Assembly (NCBI GenBank): GCA_002292215.1
Contig: DBBN01000038.1
Coordinates: forward strand, 1 to 43,934
Length of the DNA: 43,934 bases
Direction: 5' to 3'
DNA from: Glaciecola sp. UBA983
GTDB lineage: Bacteria > Pseudomonadota > Gammaproteobacteria > Enterobacterales > Alteromonadaceae
The notes under the pieces were generated by a model. That model did no database searches. It saw only the letters and a program-made list of their open reading frames with translations, and was not told the origin of the DNA. Of this stretch, positions 36,469 through 43,934 are shown in pieces. The translations under genes were made by a program, and so were the position numbers. The number at the start of each line of letters is the position of its first letter. Position 1 is the stretch's first letter.

Positions 36469-36548
36469 TTACATTAATTTACTAGATGTGCAAGGACTAA
36501 TCCTACCAGTGGATACCTTGCCCTACTTATTTACTCTTATTAATGTAA
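36469..36548. repeat. Nested inverted repeat upstream of the DUF1302 operon
   Basis: Perfect 10-nt arms TTACATTAAT (36469-36478) and ATTAATGTAA (36539-36548) enclose an inner hairpin CAAGG..TCC / GGA..CCTTG (36491-36520). The 80-nt unit lies between the DUF2835 stop and the DUF1302 start. No T-run follows on the minus strand, and no target-site duplication flanks it. It could be a structured leader or a regulator-binding site. Confidence 0.55.
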
Positions 36549-36554
36549 ATACGA

Positions 36555-36785
36555 TTAGCTTATTTGGGTAAATTCTTTAATTTTTTGATGCTCGGTCAAC
36601 GTTAAATGAAACCGCCCTTTGATCCCCTGTCGGGTAATAAACGGTTTAATGTTATGGATAGGTAAGCTGACTTTGACGCCAGCTTCATCGCGTATCACAA
36701 CGTGTTTTTTGTTCCCTGAATATAAACGCAAACAATCATGATACGAGGCATTAATCGTAAAATAATACTCAGTGTTGCGCTTCAT
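36555..36785 (-). CDS. DUF2835 small protein
   Basis: A 76-residue protein matching the DUF2835 pattern: EYYFTINASYHDCLRLYSG, then VSLPIHNIKPFITRQGIKGRFHLTL and a short C-terminal helix. Function is unknown. I choose the ATG at 36783-36785 over a TTG ten codons upstream; it lies inside pepN, overlapping the pepN end by 17 nt. No strong Shine-Dalgarno is seen, so translation is probably coupled to pepN. DUF2835 genes next to pepN are common in Vibrio and Shewanella relatives. Confidence 0.9.
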   Translation of the reverse strand: MKRNTEYYFTINASYHDCLRLYSGNKKHVVIRDEAGVKVSLPIHNIKPFITRQGIKGRFHLTLTEHQKIKEFTQIS

Positions 36786-39411
36786 ATTGCAAAACACTTT
36801 TAGAGACTTTTTCAAATAAATCTTTACTTAAGCTTCGCTTATCAAGCAAACGTCTTAGTTGTTGCACCATTTGAGACTGACGCTTAGGTGTATGCATTTG
36901 CCATTGAGTTAACGGCGTCACAATTCGAGCTGCAACTTGAGCGTTAATACTATCTAACTGCATTAAGTAATTAGTAATGTAGGCATAACCAGAACCGTCA
37001 ACAGCATGAAAGCCAGCCACGTTATAAAACGCAAAGCTGCCCATTAATGCTCTGACTTTATTTGGGTTTTGTGCTGAGTATATTGGATGGGCTTGTAATA
37101 AGGTTAATTGCGACAAAATATCATCACGATGAACTGTTGCATGCAAAGCAAACCATTTGTCCATTACAACAGTATCATGTAGCCAATCAGCTGAAAATTT
37201 ATCCATCATCACATTAAATTCTGGTGCTTGAGAAATTTGAGCCGCTTTTAATCCATTGAGGGTATCAGTCATATTATTACTATGGGCAAAGTGTTCATTG
37301 GCTAAATGTTGGTATGTTGTCTTATGGACTAATAGATTTAAAATCACACCAGCAAGCTTGCGATTGTTCACCTGATGTTGTTCATAGGCGTAGGCAGCAA
37401 CAGTACTGGACAAGCTGTGATAATTGGCAAGTAATACCGGTTCAAACAGTTCGACTAAATGAATAGTTAACGCTTCACGAGCTTGATCGATGGCCAGGAT
37501 ATCACTTCCTGGTAAAGATTGAAGTAAGGTTTCTGTGCTGGGTAAACTCAACAACTCTGCCATTAATTCTGGTCTAGACATATTGTCATTAAGCCACCTT
37601 GATAGCTCAATAAATGGTACCTTTTGCTGTAATACCGAATCTATGTGCGCACTATCATTGAGTGCGTTATCTAGCGATAATAGTGTGTCGATAGCCAACG
37701 TATACAAATCCTGCATCGCTTCCCATTTAGCAAAGTCGCTACCACTACATTGTACTACTTGCATTAATTGTTGGTTGGTGAAGGATTGCTGCACTTTTAC
37801 AGGAGCCGAAAAACCATTGAACAATACCGCTACTGTATCGGCTGGTACATCGGTGAATGTCATCGTGAATTGTGCTTTATCCATGACAACTACGCCGTTA
37901 CCTTGATCCTCATTCGCCACAAAACTAGTGCCATCTGCTGCGATACAATCATATTTAATAGGTAAAACAAGGGGCGACTTTTCATTTTGGCTCGCAGTAG
38001 GTTTCGTCTCTTGTCGTAATGCTAAGGTTAATGTACGACTTGGTTCATCATATGAAGAGCTAACCGTGACTTCTGGCGTGCCTGCTTGAGAGTACCACAG
38101 TGCAAATTGCGTCAAATCATAATCATTGGCATCTTGCATCGCTAACACAAAATCATCACAGGTCACAGCTTGGCCATCATGACGATCAAAATACAATTTA
38201 ATTCCAGCTTTAAAACCATCATCACCAAGTAAAGTATGCATCATCCGAATGACTTCAGCGCCTTTGTCATAAACGGTGACCGTATAGAAATTATTCATCT
38301 CAATCACTTCATCAGGGCGAATAGGATGAGACATGGCAGAAGCATCTTCGGCAAACTGATGCGAACGCATCACATTGACTTGTTTAATACGATTACTAAG
38401 TGGTGAGGTCATATCATGACTAAATGATTGGTCACGAAAAACCGTCAATCCTTCTTTTAAACTGAGTTGAAACCAATCGCGGCAAGTAACACGATTACCG
38501 GTCCAGTTATGAAAATATTCATGAGCAATAATCGATTCAATGTTGAAATAATCTTCGTCTGTTGCTGATTTTGATTCAGCAAGGACGAACTTACTGTTAA
38601 ACACATTCAAGCCTTTATTTTCCATCGCCCCCATATTAAAGAAATCTACCGCAACGACCATATAGATATCTAAGTCATATTCTAAATCGAACGTGTCTTC
38701 ATCCCAACGCATAGATTTCTTCAACGATTGCATCGCATGGTGGGCTTGATGTAAGCGCCCTTTTTCAACGAATACTTGTAACGCAACTTCACGTTGTGAT
38801 GTCGTCGTATAATAGTCTTCTAAGACATCAAAATCCCCAGCCACTAATGCAAATAAATATGCCGGCTTTTTAAAGGGATCATGCCAAGTCATAAAATGTT
38901 TATTATCAGCTAAATCCCCTTGTGCAACAGTGTTTCCGTTACTGAGTAAAAAAGGATATAGGGTTTTATCGGCATTGATAGTAACGGTAAATATAGACAA
39001 CACATCAGGTCTATCGAGATAGTAAGTGATGCGACGAAACCCTTCAGCTTCACATTGGGTACAAAACGCATCACTAGCAAAGTACAATCCTTCTAACGCC
39101 GTGTTCGCTTTAGGGTTGATCTGAGTGACTATGGTTAGCTCGCAACAAACGGGTAACGCAAACAACGTTAATTTTTCGTCTTTAATGCGGTAATCGACGA
39201 CTTCAGTTAATTCTTCACCGTCGACTTGAATCGAGATTAATGTCAATTCAGAACCATCAAGCACTAACTCGTCAGTGCCTTTTGCTGTAGTACGCTCGAC
39301 TGTCATCACGTTGCGCACGATGGTTTTATCCGGTGATAAATCGAATGTTAAATCTATATTTTGAATAATAAAAGTCGGAGCTTGATAATCAATACGTCTT
39401 TTGACCTGCAT
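36769..39411 (-). CDS. pepN: Aminopeptidase N (M1 family)
   Basis: A zinc metallopeptidase that removes N-terminal residues from peptides in the cytosol. The 880 residues compare with 870 in E. coli. The exopeptidase motif GAMEN is at 261-265, and the zinc site HEYFH-x18-E has H297, E298, H301 and E320, identical numbering to E. coli PepN. No signal peptide is present. The ATG at 39409-39411 has AAAGGA upstream and lies 3 nt after the nhaC stop, so the gene is read with the two transporter genes. The C-terminal helical domain is complete and overlaps DUF2835 by 17 nt. Confidence 0.97.
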   Translation of the reverse strand: MQVKRRIDYQAPTFIIQNIDLTFDLSPDKTIVRNVMTVERTTAKGTDELVLDGSELTLISIQVDGEELTEVVDYRIKDEKLTLFALPVCCELTIVTQINPKANTALEGLYFASDAFCTQCEAEGFRRITYYLDRPDVLSIFTVTINADKTLYPFLLSNGNTVAQGDLADNKHFMTWHDPFKKPAYLFALVAGDFDVLEDYYTTTSQREVALQVFVEKGRLHQAHHAMQSLKKSMRWDEDTFDLEYDLDIYMVVAVDFFNMGAMENKGLNVFNSKFVLAESKSATDEDYFNIESIIAHEYFHNWTGNRVTCRDWFQLSLKEGLTVFRDQSFSHDMTSPLSNRIKQVNVMRSHQFAEDASAMSHPIRPDEVIEMNNFYTVTVYDKGAEVIRMMHTLLGDDGFKAGIKLYFDRHDGQAVTCDDFVLAMQDANDYDLTQFALWYSQAGTPEVTVSSSYDEPSRTLTLALRQETKPTASQNEKSPLVLPIKYDCIAADGTSFVANEDQGNGVVVMDKAQFTMTFTDVPADTVAVLFNGFSAPVKVQQSFTNQQLMQVVQCSGSDFAKWEAMQDLYTLAIDTLLSLDNALNDSAHIDSVLQQKVPFIELSRWLNDNMSRPELMAELLSLPSTETLLQSLPGSDILAIDQAREALTIHLVELFEPVLLANYHSLSSTVAAYAYEQHQVNNRKLAGVILNLLVHKTTYQHLANEHFAHSNNMTDTLNGLKAAQISQAPEFNVMMDKFSADWLHDTVVMDKWFALHATVHRDDILSQLTLLQAHPIYSAQNPNKVRALMGSFAFYNVAGFHAVDGSGYAYITNYLMQLDSINAQVAARIVTPLTQWQMHTPKRQSQMVQQLRRLLDKRSLSKDLFEKVSKSVLQYEAQH

Positions 39412-39414
39412 AAA

Positions 39415-40887
39415 CTATCCTTTTTGAGCAGTGCTAATGACCGATTCTGGCGGCGTCAATTTAAGAATTTTAATCCCAAGATAAGCATAAATAATAGCTA
39501 ATACAGGATTAATTAAGTTAAAGAATGCAAAAAAGATATATTCAAAAGGATGCACCAACAATACGCTATGCATATAAGCGCCACAGGTATTCCAAGGGAT
39601 TAGAGGTGACGTTAACGTGCCTCCATCCTCTAAACTGCGCGATAAATTAAGTTGATGATAACCACGTTCTTTAAAAGCATCCTTGTACATACGCCCTGGC
39701 ATCACGATTGAAATATACTGATCAGCAGTAATAATGTTAGTTCCTAAACAAGTCAAAATAGTGCGAGTCACTAACTGTCCGATTGACGTTGCCCCTTTCA
39801 AACAAGCAGACACGATACGAGTTAATAAACCGACATGCTCTAACACTGCGCCAAATGACATGGCACAGATAATTAACCATATCGTATTGAGCATAGAAGC
39901 CATGCCACCTCGAGATAATAAGTCATTGAGATTATCATCCGATGTAGCAAATACGACACCGTCAAATAATGCAGACCAGACAACCATAATGTGGTTAATC
40001 CATGAGGCATGCTCAGTGGTGACTAAGGATGAAATGAGTTGCGGTTGGAAAATCAGAGCCCAAGCCCCACCAACCAATGCACCAATCGATACCGCAGGAA
40101 ATGCAGGCATTTTACGCACGGCTAGCGTTAATAACAGGACTAACGGGATCAACATTTCAAACCCTAGTACAAAATATTCCTGTAACACCACTTGCATCTG
40201 TTCAATGCGATCTGCTGAGCCGGTAGTATCTTCATTTAAACCTAAGATTAAAAACAACATTAAGGAAATAATAAAACTGGGAATGGTCGTCCACAACATG
40301 TAACGAATATGTTCAAATAAATCCGTACCAGCAATGGCGGGTGCTAAATTAGTCGTCTCAGATAATGGTGAAATTTTATCACCAAAATATGCACCAGAAA
40401 CTACGGCACCAGCAGTGATGGGTAATGACATTTCCATACCGGTTGCAACACCAATCAATGCTACACCAACGGTGGCGGCTGTGGTCCAAGAACTACCTAT
40501 ACTCATAGCGACAACCGCACAGATCAGACACGTCGCCGTATAGAAAAACTGAGGATTAAGTAAATCCAAGCCATAATAAATAAGCGTTGGAACCGTACCT
40601 GCTAACATCCAAGTGCCAATTAATGAGCCTACAGATAACAAGATCAAACATGCCCCCAAAGACATTGAGATCCCTTTAACGATGCCTTTTTCGATACTTG
40701 CCCATGTATGACCATTTTTCAATCCAATGATTGAAGCTATACCCATCGCTAGTAACAACGCTATTTGGTTAGGGCCATAAGATGAATCATCGGCAAATAA
40801 ATAAACCGCAGACCCCATCATTAAGACTAACAAGACTAATGGAATTAAGGCATCAAGTAATGATGGCGGTGTAATTTCTTTTGACAT
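39415..40887 (-). CDS. nhaC: NhaC-family Na+/H+ antiporter
   Basis: An inner-membrane sodium/proton antiporter of the NhaC family, about 490 residues with some 11-12 hydrophobic segments. Diagnostic motifs are AMSIGSSWTTAATVGVALIG, SGAYFGDKISPLSETTNLAPA near the middle, and GGTLTSPLIPWNTCGAYM near the end. Two in-frame ATGs lie two codons apart (40893 and 40887). AGGA directly abuts the first, so the second, with proper spacing, is the likelier start. It lies 8 nt after the sodium-dependent transporter gene, suggesting that sodium brought in by the symporter is expelled by this antiporter. Some relatives exchange malate or lactate, so the substrate is not certain. Confidence 0.92.
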   Translation of the reverse strand: MSKEITPPSLLDALIPLVLLVLMMGSAVYLFADDSSYGPNQIALLLAMGIASIIGLKNGHTWASIEKGIVKGISMSLGACLILLSVGSLIGTWMLAGTVPTLIYYGLDLLNPQFFYTATCLICAVVAMSIGSSWTTAATVGVALIGVATGMEMSLPITAGAVVSGAYFGDKISPLSETTNLAPAIAGTDLFEHIRYMLWTTIPSFIISLMLFLILGLNEDTTGSADRIEQMQVVLQEYFVLGFEMLIPLVLLLTLAVRKMPAFPAVSIGALVGGAWALIFQPQLISSLVTTEHASWINHIMVVWSALFDGVVFATSDDNLNDLLSRGGMASMLNTIWLIICAMSFGAVLEHVGLLTRIVSACLKGATSIGQLVTRTILTCLGTNIITADQYISIVMPGRMYKDAFKERGYHQLNLSRSLEDGGTLTSPLIPWNTCGAYMHSVLLVHPFEYIFFAFFNLINPVLAIIYAYLGIKILKLTPPESVISTAQKG

Positions 40888-40895
40888 TTTCATTC

Positions 40896-42230
40896 CTAAA
40901 GTACCGTACGGATAAACATAACACCGATAATGATCGGACAGACGAACTTAACGTACACAGGCCAAATCTTCCAAAATAGTGATTGCTCAGCACCCGCAAA
41001 ACCCTCTTTTAATTCGGACAAAATAGCATTACGACGCCATACCCACCCGACGAAGACACACATAATCAAACCGAGTAACGGCTGAGAATATTGCGTCGTA
41101 AGCGTAATGACTAAGCCAAATAAATCGCCAAAGTTTGCGATAATAACAGTACTGATACCTAAAATAACCAAAGTCATGACCCACACCGCTTTGGTGCGAG
41201 AAACGGCTTTATCTTCGACTAAGTAAGAAACGGGTACTTCTAACATTGAGATGGATGATGTTACGGCAGCAATACTCATAAGGGCAAAAAATACGCTGGC
41301 AATGACCACACCTATATTACCAATTGAGGCAAATAAGCTCGGTAACACATTAAAAATCAGCGCATCGCCTTCAATCAATGTGCCAGATTCTGTGAAAATT
41401 GCGACGCCATTAGCCTGAGCAACATACATAGCTGGAATAATTAACATACCGGCAAGGACAGCCACACCAATATCGACTAATGCAACAGATGCACCTAAAG
41501 CCGGGAGGTTTTCAGATTTAGCGATGTAAGAACCGTATACCAACATGGTACCTACACCCAATGACATGGAGAAAAAGGCTTGGCCCATAGCACTTATTAA
41601 TAATTCAGGATCGGTTACTTTAGAAAAGTCAGGGATCAGATACGCGCGCCAGCCATCAATTGCCCCTTCTTGCAACGAGACATAAATAATTAATGCTACA
41701 ATCAGGATGACTAAAGTCGGCATCAAGCGTACTGACCATTTTTCTATCCCTTGACGTACACCGCCAGTGACGATTGCAGCGGTGAAACTCAAGAATAAGA
41801 GACAGAAAAACCAGTTCCGAGAAAAGGAGAAATCGACGAACCAAGTTAAACTTGATTTATCAGTAACGAGAGTTAACGTTGATTCAACAAAATAAGCCAA
41901 CATCCAGCCAGCTACAATGGCATAAAAAGACAAGATTAAAGATGCGGTTAAAGCCCCCCACAAACCAACATAACGGCCCGCTTTGGATTGAGTGATCGCA
42001 CCTAGAGCATCAACAACATTAGCCCGTGTTGCGCGACCAATGATTAGCTCAGCCATCAATACTGGATACGCCAAGAAAAATGCTAAAATTAAATAGACAA
42101 GTACAAATGCAGCACCACCATTTTGTGCCACTTGAGAAGGAAATCCCCAAATATTCCCTAAGCCAACCGCAGAGCCTGCAGCCGCTAATACAAAACCAAG
42201 TCGAGAAGAAAATTCACCACGGGCACTCAT
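40896..42230 (-). CDS. Sodium-dependent transporter, NSS/SNF family
   Basis: A Na+-coupled symporter of the LeuT/MhsT type, 444 residues, the length of bacterial 11-TM members. TM1 has the unwound sodium/substrate site RLGFVLAAAGSAVGLGNIWGFP with the following NGGAAF. TM6 shows AMGQAFFSMSLGVGTMLVYGSY, and the TM8 region shows ALMSIAAVTSSISMLEV. Relatives carry amino acids; the substrate cannot be read from sequence. AGGGGA precedes the ATG at 42228-42230. It is the first gene of the group SNF-nhaC-pepN-DUF2835, which would fit amino acid or peptide use in salt water. Confidence 0.92.
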   Translation of the reverse strand: MSARGEFSSRLGFVLAAAGSAVGLGNIWGFPSQVAQNGGAAFVLVYLILAFFLAYPVLMAELIIGRATRANVVDALGAITQSKAGRYVGLWGALTASLILSFYAIVAGWMLAYFVESTLTLVTDKSSLTWFVDFSFSRNWFFCLLFLSFTAAIVTGGVRQGIEKWSVRLMPTLVILIVALIIYVSLQEGAIDGWRAYLIPDFSKVTDPELLISAMGQAFFSMSLGVGTMLVYGSYIAKSENLPALGASVALVDIGVAVLAGMLIIPAMYVAQANGVAIFTESGTLIEGDALIFNVLPSLFASIGNIGVVIASVFFALMSIAAVTSSISMLEVPVSYLVEDKAVSRTKAVWVMTLVILGISTVIIANFGDLFGLVITLTTQYSQPLLGLIMCVFVGWVWRRNAILSELKEGFAGAEQSLFWKIWPVYVKFVCPIIIGVMFIRTVL

Positions 42231-42272
42231 TGTTATCCCCTTATTATTATAGTTGTTGGGATAGTATCAAGC

Positions 42273-42305
42273 TCCTAACGATGGGTGTAATCGTTAGGAT
42301 TTTTT
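42273..42305 (+). terminator. Hairpin with T-run overlapping the prc stop, oriented on the plus strand
   Basis: TCCTAACGAT / ATCGTTAGGA is a perfect 10-bp stem with a 7-nt loop, followed by six T residues on the plus strand (42300-42305). The prc stop codon (42294-42296) lies in one arm. On the minus strand no T-run follows, so as an intrinsic terminator it points against prc and would stop antisense transcription. Confidence 0.65.
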
Positions 42306-43934
42306 ACTATTAATTGCAAATTTACCTGTCGCGATCAAGTCGTACGTTATATTCGCAGCTTCATCGAGAAATGGGTCGATATCGAGTGCATCTTCAGGTA
42401 AGTCATCCATGGACTTGACCGGTTCAAGTCCTTTACGTTCTAAACGTTCGTTGGTGCGGCTCAGACGTTTTACTTTACTTTCATCTTGCTCCGCTAAACG
42501 TTCTGATTCAACTAATGAAATGAATTTCTTATCTTTATTGACCTGATATTCAGTGATGTCCGCAAAAATATAAGCAAACTCTGGGTTTTGCAAAACACGC
42601 TTATTATGTTTAGCCGTTAATATATCAATCGCATTTTGAGTGTCTGAAAACGTAGTGTAATTCGCACGATTGATTTTATCATAAGGCAATGCGTTTTCTT
42701 CTTGGCTTTCACCCCATTCTTCTGGGACGACAGCGGACGGATATAAAATATCAGGAATCACACCAACATGTTGTGTGCTTCCGCCACTAATTCGATAAAA
42801 TTTGGCGGTAGTGAATTGAATGCTACCCAATGGGTTTTCGTTCATATCATAATAACGCCCTAGCCCTTTGTGACGTTGTACCGTCCCTTTACCAAAGGTT
42901 TGTTCACCAATGACAATTGCACGGTTGTAGTCTTGCATCGCTGCTGCGAATATTTCTGATGCCGAAGCACTATAGCGGTCAACCAGGACAGTTAAAGGGC
43001 CATCGTAATGAATGACTCCGTCACTATCACGCTCTATATCAACACGGCCATTACCGCTGCGCACTTGTACGACAGGACCACTGTCGATAAATAATCCCGT
43101 TAACGTACGAGATTCATTGAGTGATCCCCCGCCGTTACCACGTAAATCAATAATAATCCCTGATACGTTTTGTGTCTTGAGCTCATCGATAAGTTTTCGT
43201 ACATGACCGGTTAAGCCGTTATAAAAGGATGGGATCTCAATTACACCTAATGGCGCATTTTCACCTAATGTTGATTCAGGGATATAGACTTTAGACTGCG
43301 CTTGTTGATCCTCAAGCTTAACCTTGTCACGGGTAAATTGGATCAGTTCGTATTTCTTGGCATCGCTGTCGCCTTTCAATACTTGTAGACGCACAATCGT
43401 GCCTTTGGGACCTTTAATCAGTTCAACGACTTCATCCAAACGCCAACCAACAACATCTACAATTTCACCATCTGCCTGTCCGACGCCAACAATTTTATCT
43501 TCAGGCTTAAGTTTGCCAGATTTGTCAGCAGGACCACCAGCAATAATTTTACGTACAACGGTATGTTCGTCTTCTACTTGTAATGATGCACCGATCCCTT
43601 CAAATGACAGATTCATTTGCATCTGGAAACGTTCAGCATTACGGGGAGACAAATAACTGGTATGTGCTTCAATCGAACGTGAGAATGCATTCATAACACT
43701 TTGAAACACATCTTCAGAGTTAGTTTGGTACAAACGTTTAATATTGCGTTCATAACGTTTCTTCAGAATGTCTTTGGCTTCATCAGGGGTCTTATCCGCT
43801 AATTTAAGATTAAGTAAATCGTATTTAACACGCTGACGCCAGACTTCGTTCATTTCAACTTCGTCTTTGGCCCACTCTACTTTTTCGCGGTCGTAAAAAA
43901 ACTTATCATCGGCCTTAGCAAAATCATATTTTTT
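42294..43934 (-). CDS. prc: Tail-specific protease Prc (N-terminus beyond window)
   Basis: A periplasmic carboxy-terminal processing protease (S41) that degrades ssrA-type tails and trims envelope proteins. The frame stays open to the last base, so the ATG at 43853 is internal and about 130 N-terminal residues, including the signal peptide, are missing. Visible parts in order are a helical N-domain, a PDZ domain (SFEGIGASLQVEDEHTVVRKIIAGGPAD), SGIIIDLRGNGGGSLNE, and the catalytic region with Ser in VDRYSASASEIF and Lys in GEQTFGKGTVQ, spaced 25 residues apart as in E. coli (S452, K477). The C-terminal DUF3340-like region ends FAINSKKS. Confidence 0.95.
   Translation of the reverse strand, partial: KKYDFAKADDKFFYDREKVEWAKDEVEMNEVWRQRVKYDLLNLKLADKTPDEAKDILKKRYERNIKRLYQTNSEDVFQSVMNAFSRSIEAHTSYLSPRNAERFQMQMNLSFEGIGASLQVEDEHTVVRKIIAGGPADKSGKLKPEDKIVGVGQADGEIVDVVGWRLDEVVELIKGPKGTIVRLQVLKGDSDAKKYELIQFTRDKVKLEDQQAQSKVYIPESTLGENAPLGVIEIPSFYNGLTGHVRKLIDELKTQNVSGIIIDLRGNGGGSLNESRTLTGLFIDSGPVVQVRSGNGRVDIERDSDGVIHYDGPLTVLVDRYSASASEIFAAAMQDYNRAIVIGEQTFGKGTVQRHKGLGRYYDMNENPLGSIQFTTAKFYRISGGSTQHVGVIPDILYPSAVVPEEWGESQEENALPYDKINRANYTTFSDTQNAIDILTAKHNKRVLQNPEFAYIFADITEYQVNKDKKFISLVESERLAEQDESKVKRLSRTNERLERKGLEPVKSMDDLPEDALDIDPFLDEAANITYDLIATGKFAINSKKS

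Noticed and set aside
36469..36548. MITE or other mobile element
   Set aside because: No target-site duplication flanks the arms and no second copy exists in the window; it is kept as an unexplained inverted repeat.
39734..40303. 189-codon plus-strand open frame antisense to nhaC
   Set aside because: It is the longest shadow frame, but its content (Ala/Thr/Asn-rich, no domain) mirrors the hydrophobic codons of nhaC on the other strand.
43851..43853. ATG as the start of prc
   Set aside because: The frame remains open with Prc-like sequence to the window edge and the protein would lack the signal peptide and ~130 residues, so it is an internal Met.

Overview
The window is a continuous stretch of bacterial chromosome, AT-rich by eye, from a marine-type gammaproteobacterium. 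The order fabA / rmf / DUF3466 / uup / glutaredoxin-like / rlmKL / pyrD / NAD-glutamate dehydrogenase is one I associate with Alteromonadales (Shewanella, Colwellia and relatives). The FadR-like plus FabR-like double site in front of fabA also fits that group. I cannot name the genus. There is no tRNA, rRNA, insertion sequence, phage gene or CRISPR array.

Layout. (1) 1-3698: end of a Cu/Ag RND efflux operon, with a CusB-type adaptor (5' end cut by the window) carrying a CusF-like tail, then CusA. (2) 3693-8233, minus strand: an SRPBCC protein, topoisomerase III and bifunctional glutathionylspermidine synthetase/amidase. (3) 8472-9410: a receiver domain joined to a degenerate GGDEF domain. (4) 9507-15679: a light-repair island of four photolyase/cryptochrome-superfamily genes in two divergent operons, plus a 46-residue DUF2256 protein. 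(5) 15694-24434: a small basic protein, fabA with its operators, rmf, then the coupled minus-strand chain pyrD-rlmKL-glutaredoxin-uup-DUF3466. (6) 24435-29285: the large NAD-dependent glutamate dehydrogenase. (7) 29526-36387, minus strand: an operon of DUF1302 outer-membrane protein, DUF1329 periplasmic protein, YCF48-type propeller and MMPL/RND transporter. (8) 36555-43934, minus strand: sodium-coupled transporter, NhaC antiporter, PepN and DUF2835, preceded by the tail protease prc (its N-terminus lies beyond the window).

How the genes fit together. The photolyase island holds a class I CPD photolyase, an FeS-type (6-4)-like photolyase, a CRY-DASH and a fourth, atypical member whose usual lesion-contacting residues are replaced. 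The DUF1302/DUF1329/YCF48/MMPL set has one component for each envelope layer and looks like a trans-envelope route for a hydrophobic molecule of unknown identity. These two loci are the best candidates for undescribed biology here. The degenerate GGDEF protein, a hairpin-rich pyrD leader, a strong hairpin inside the DUF1302 operon and a nested inverted repeat upstream of it are secondary leads.

All family assignments come from reading the translated sequence and recalled family motifs. No database search was run.
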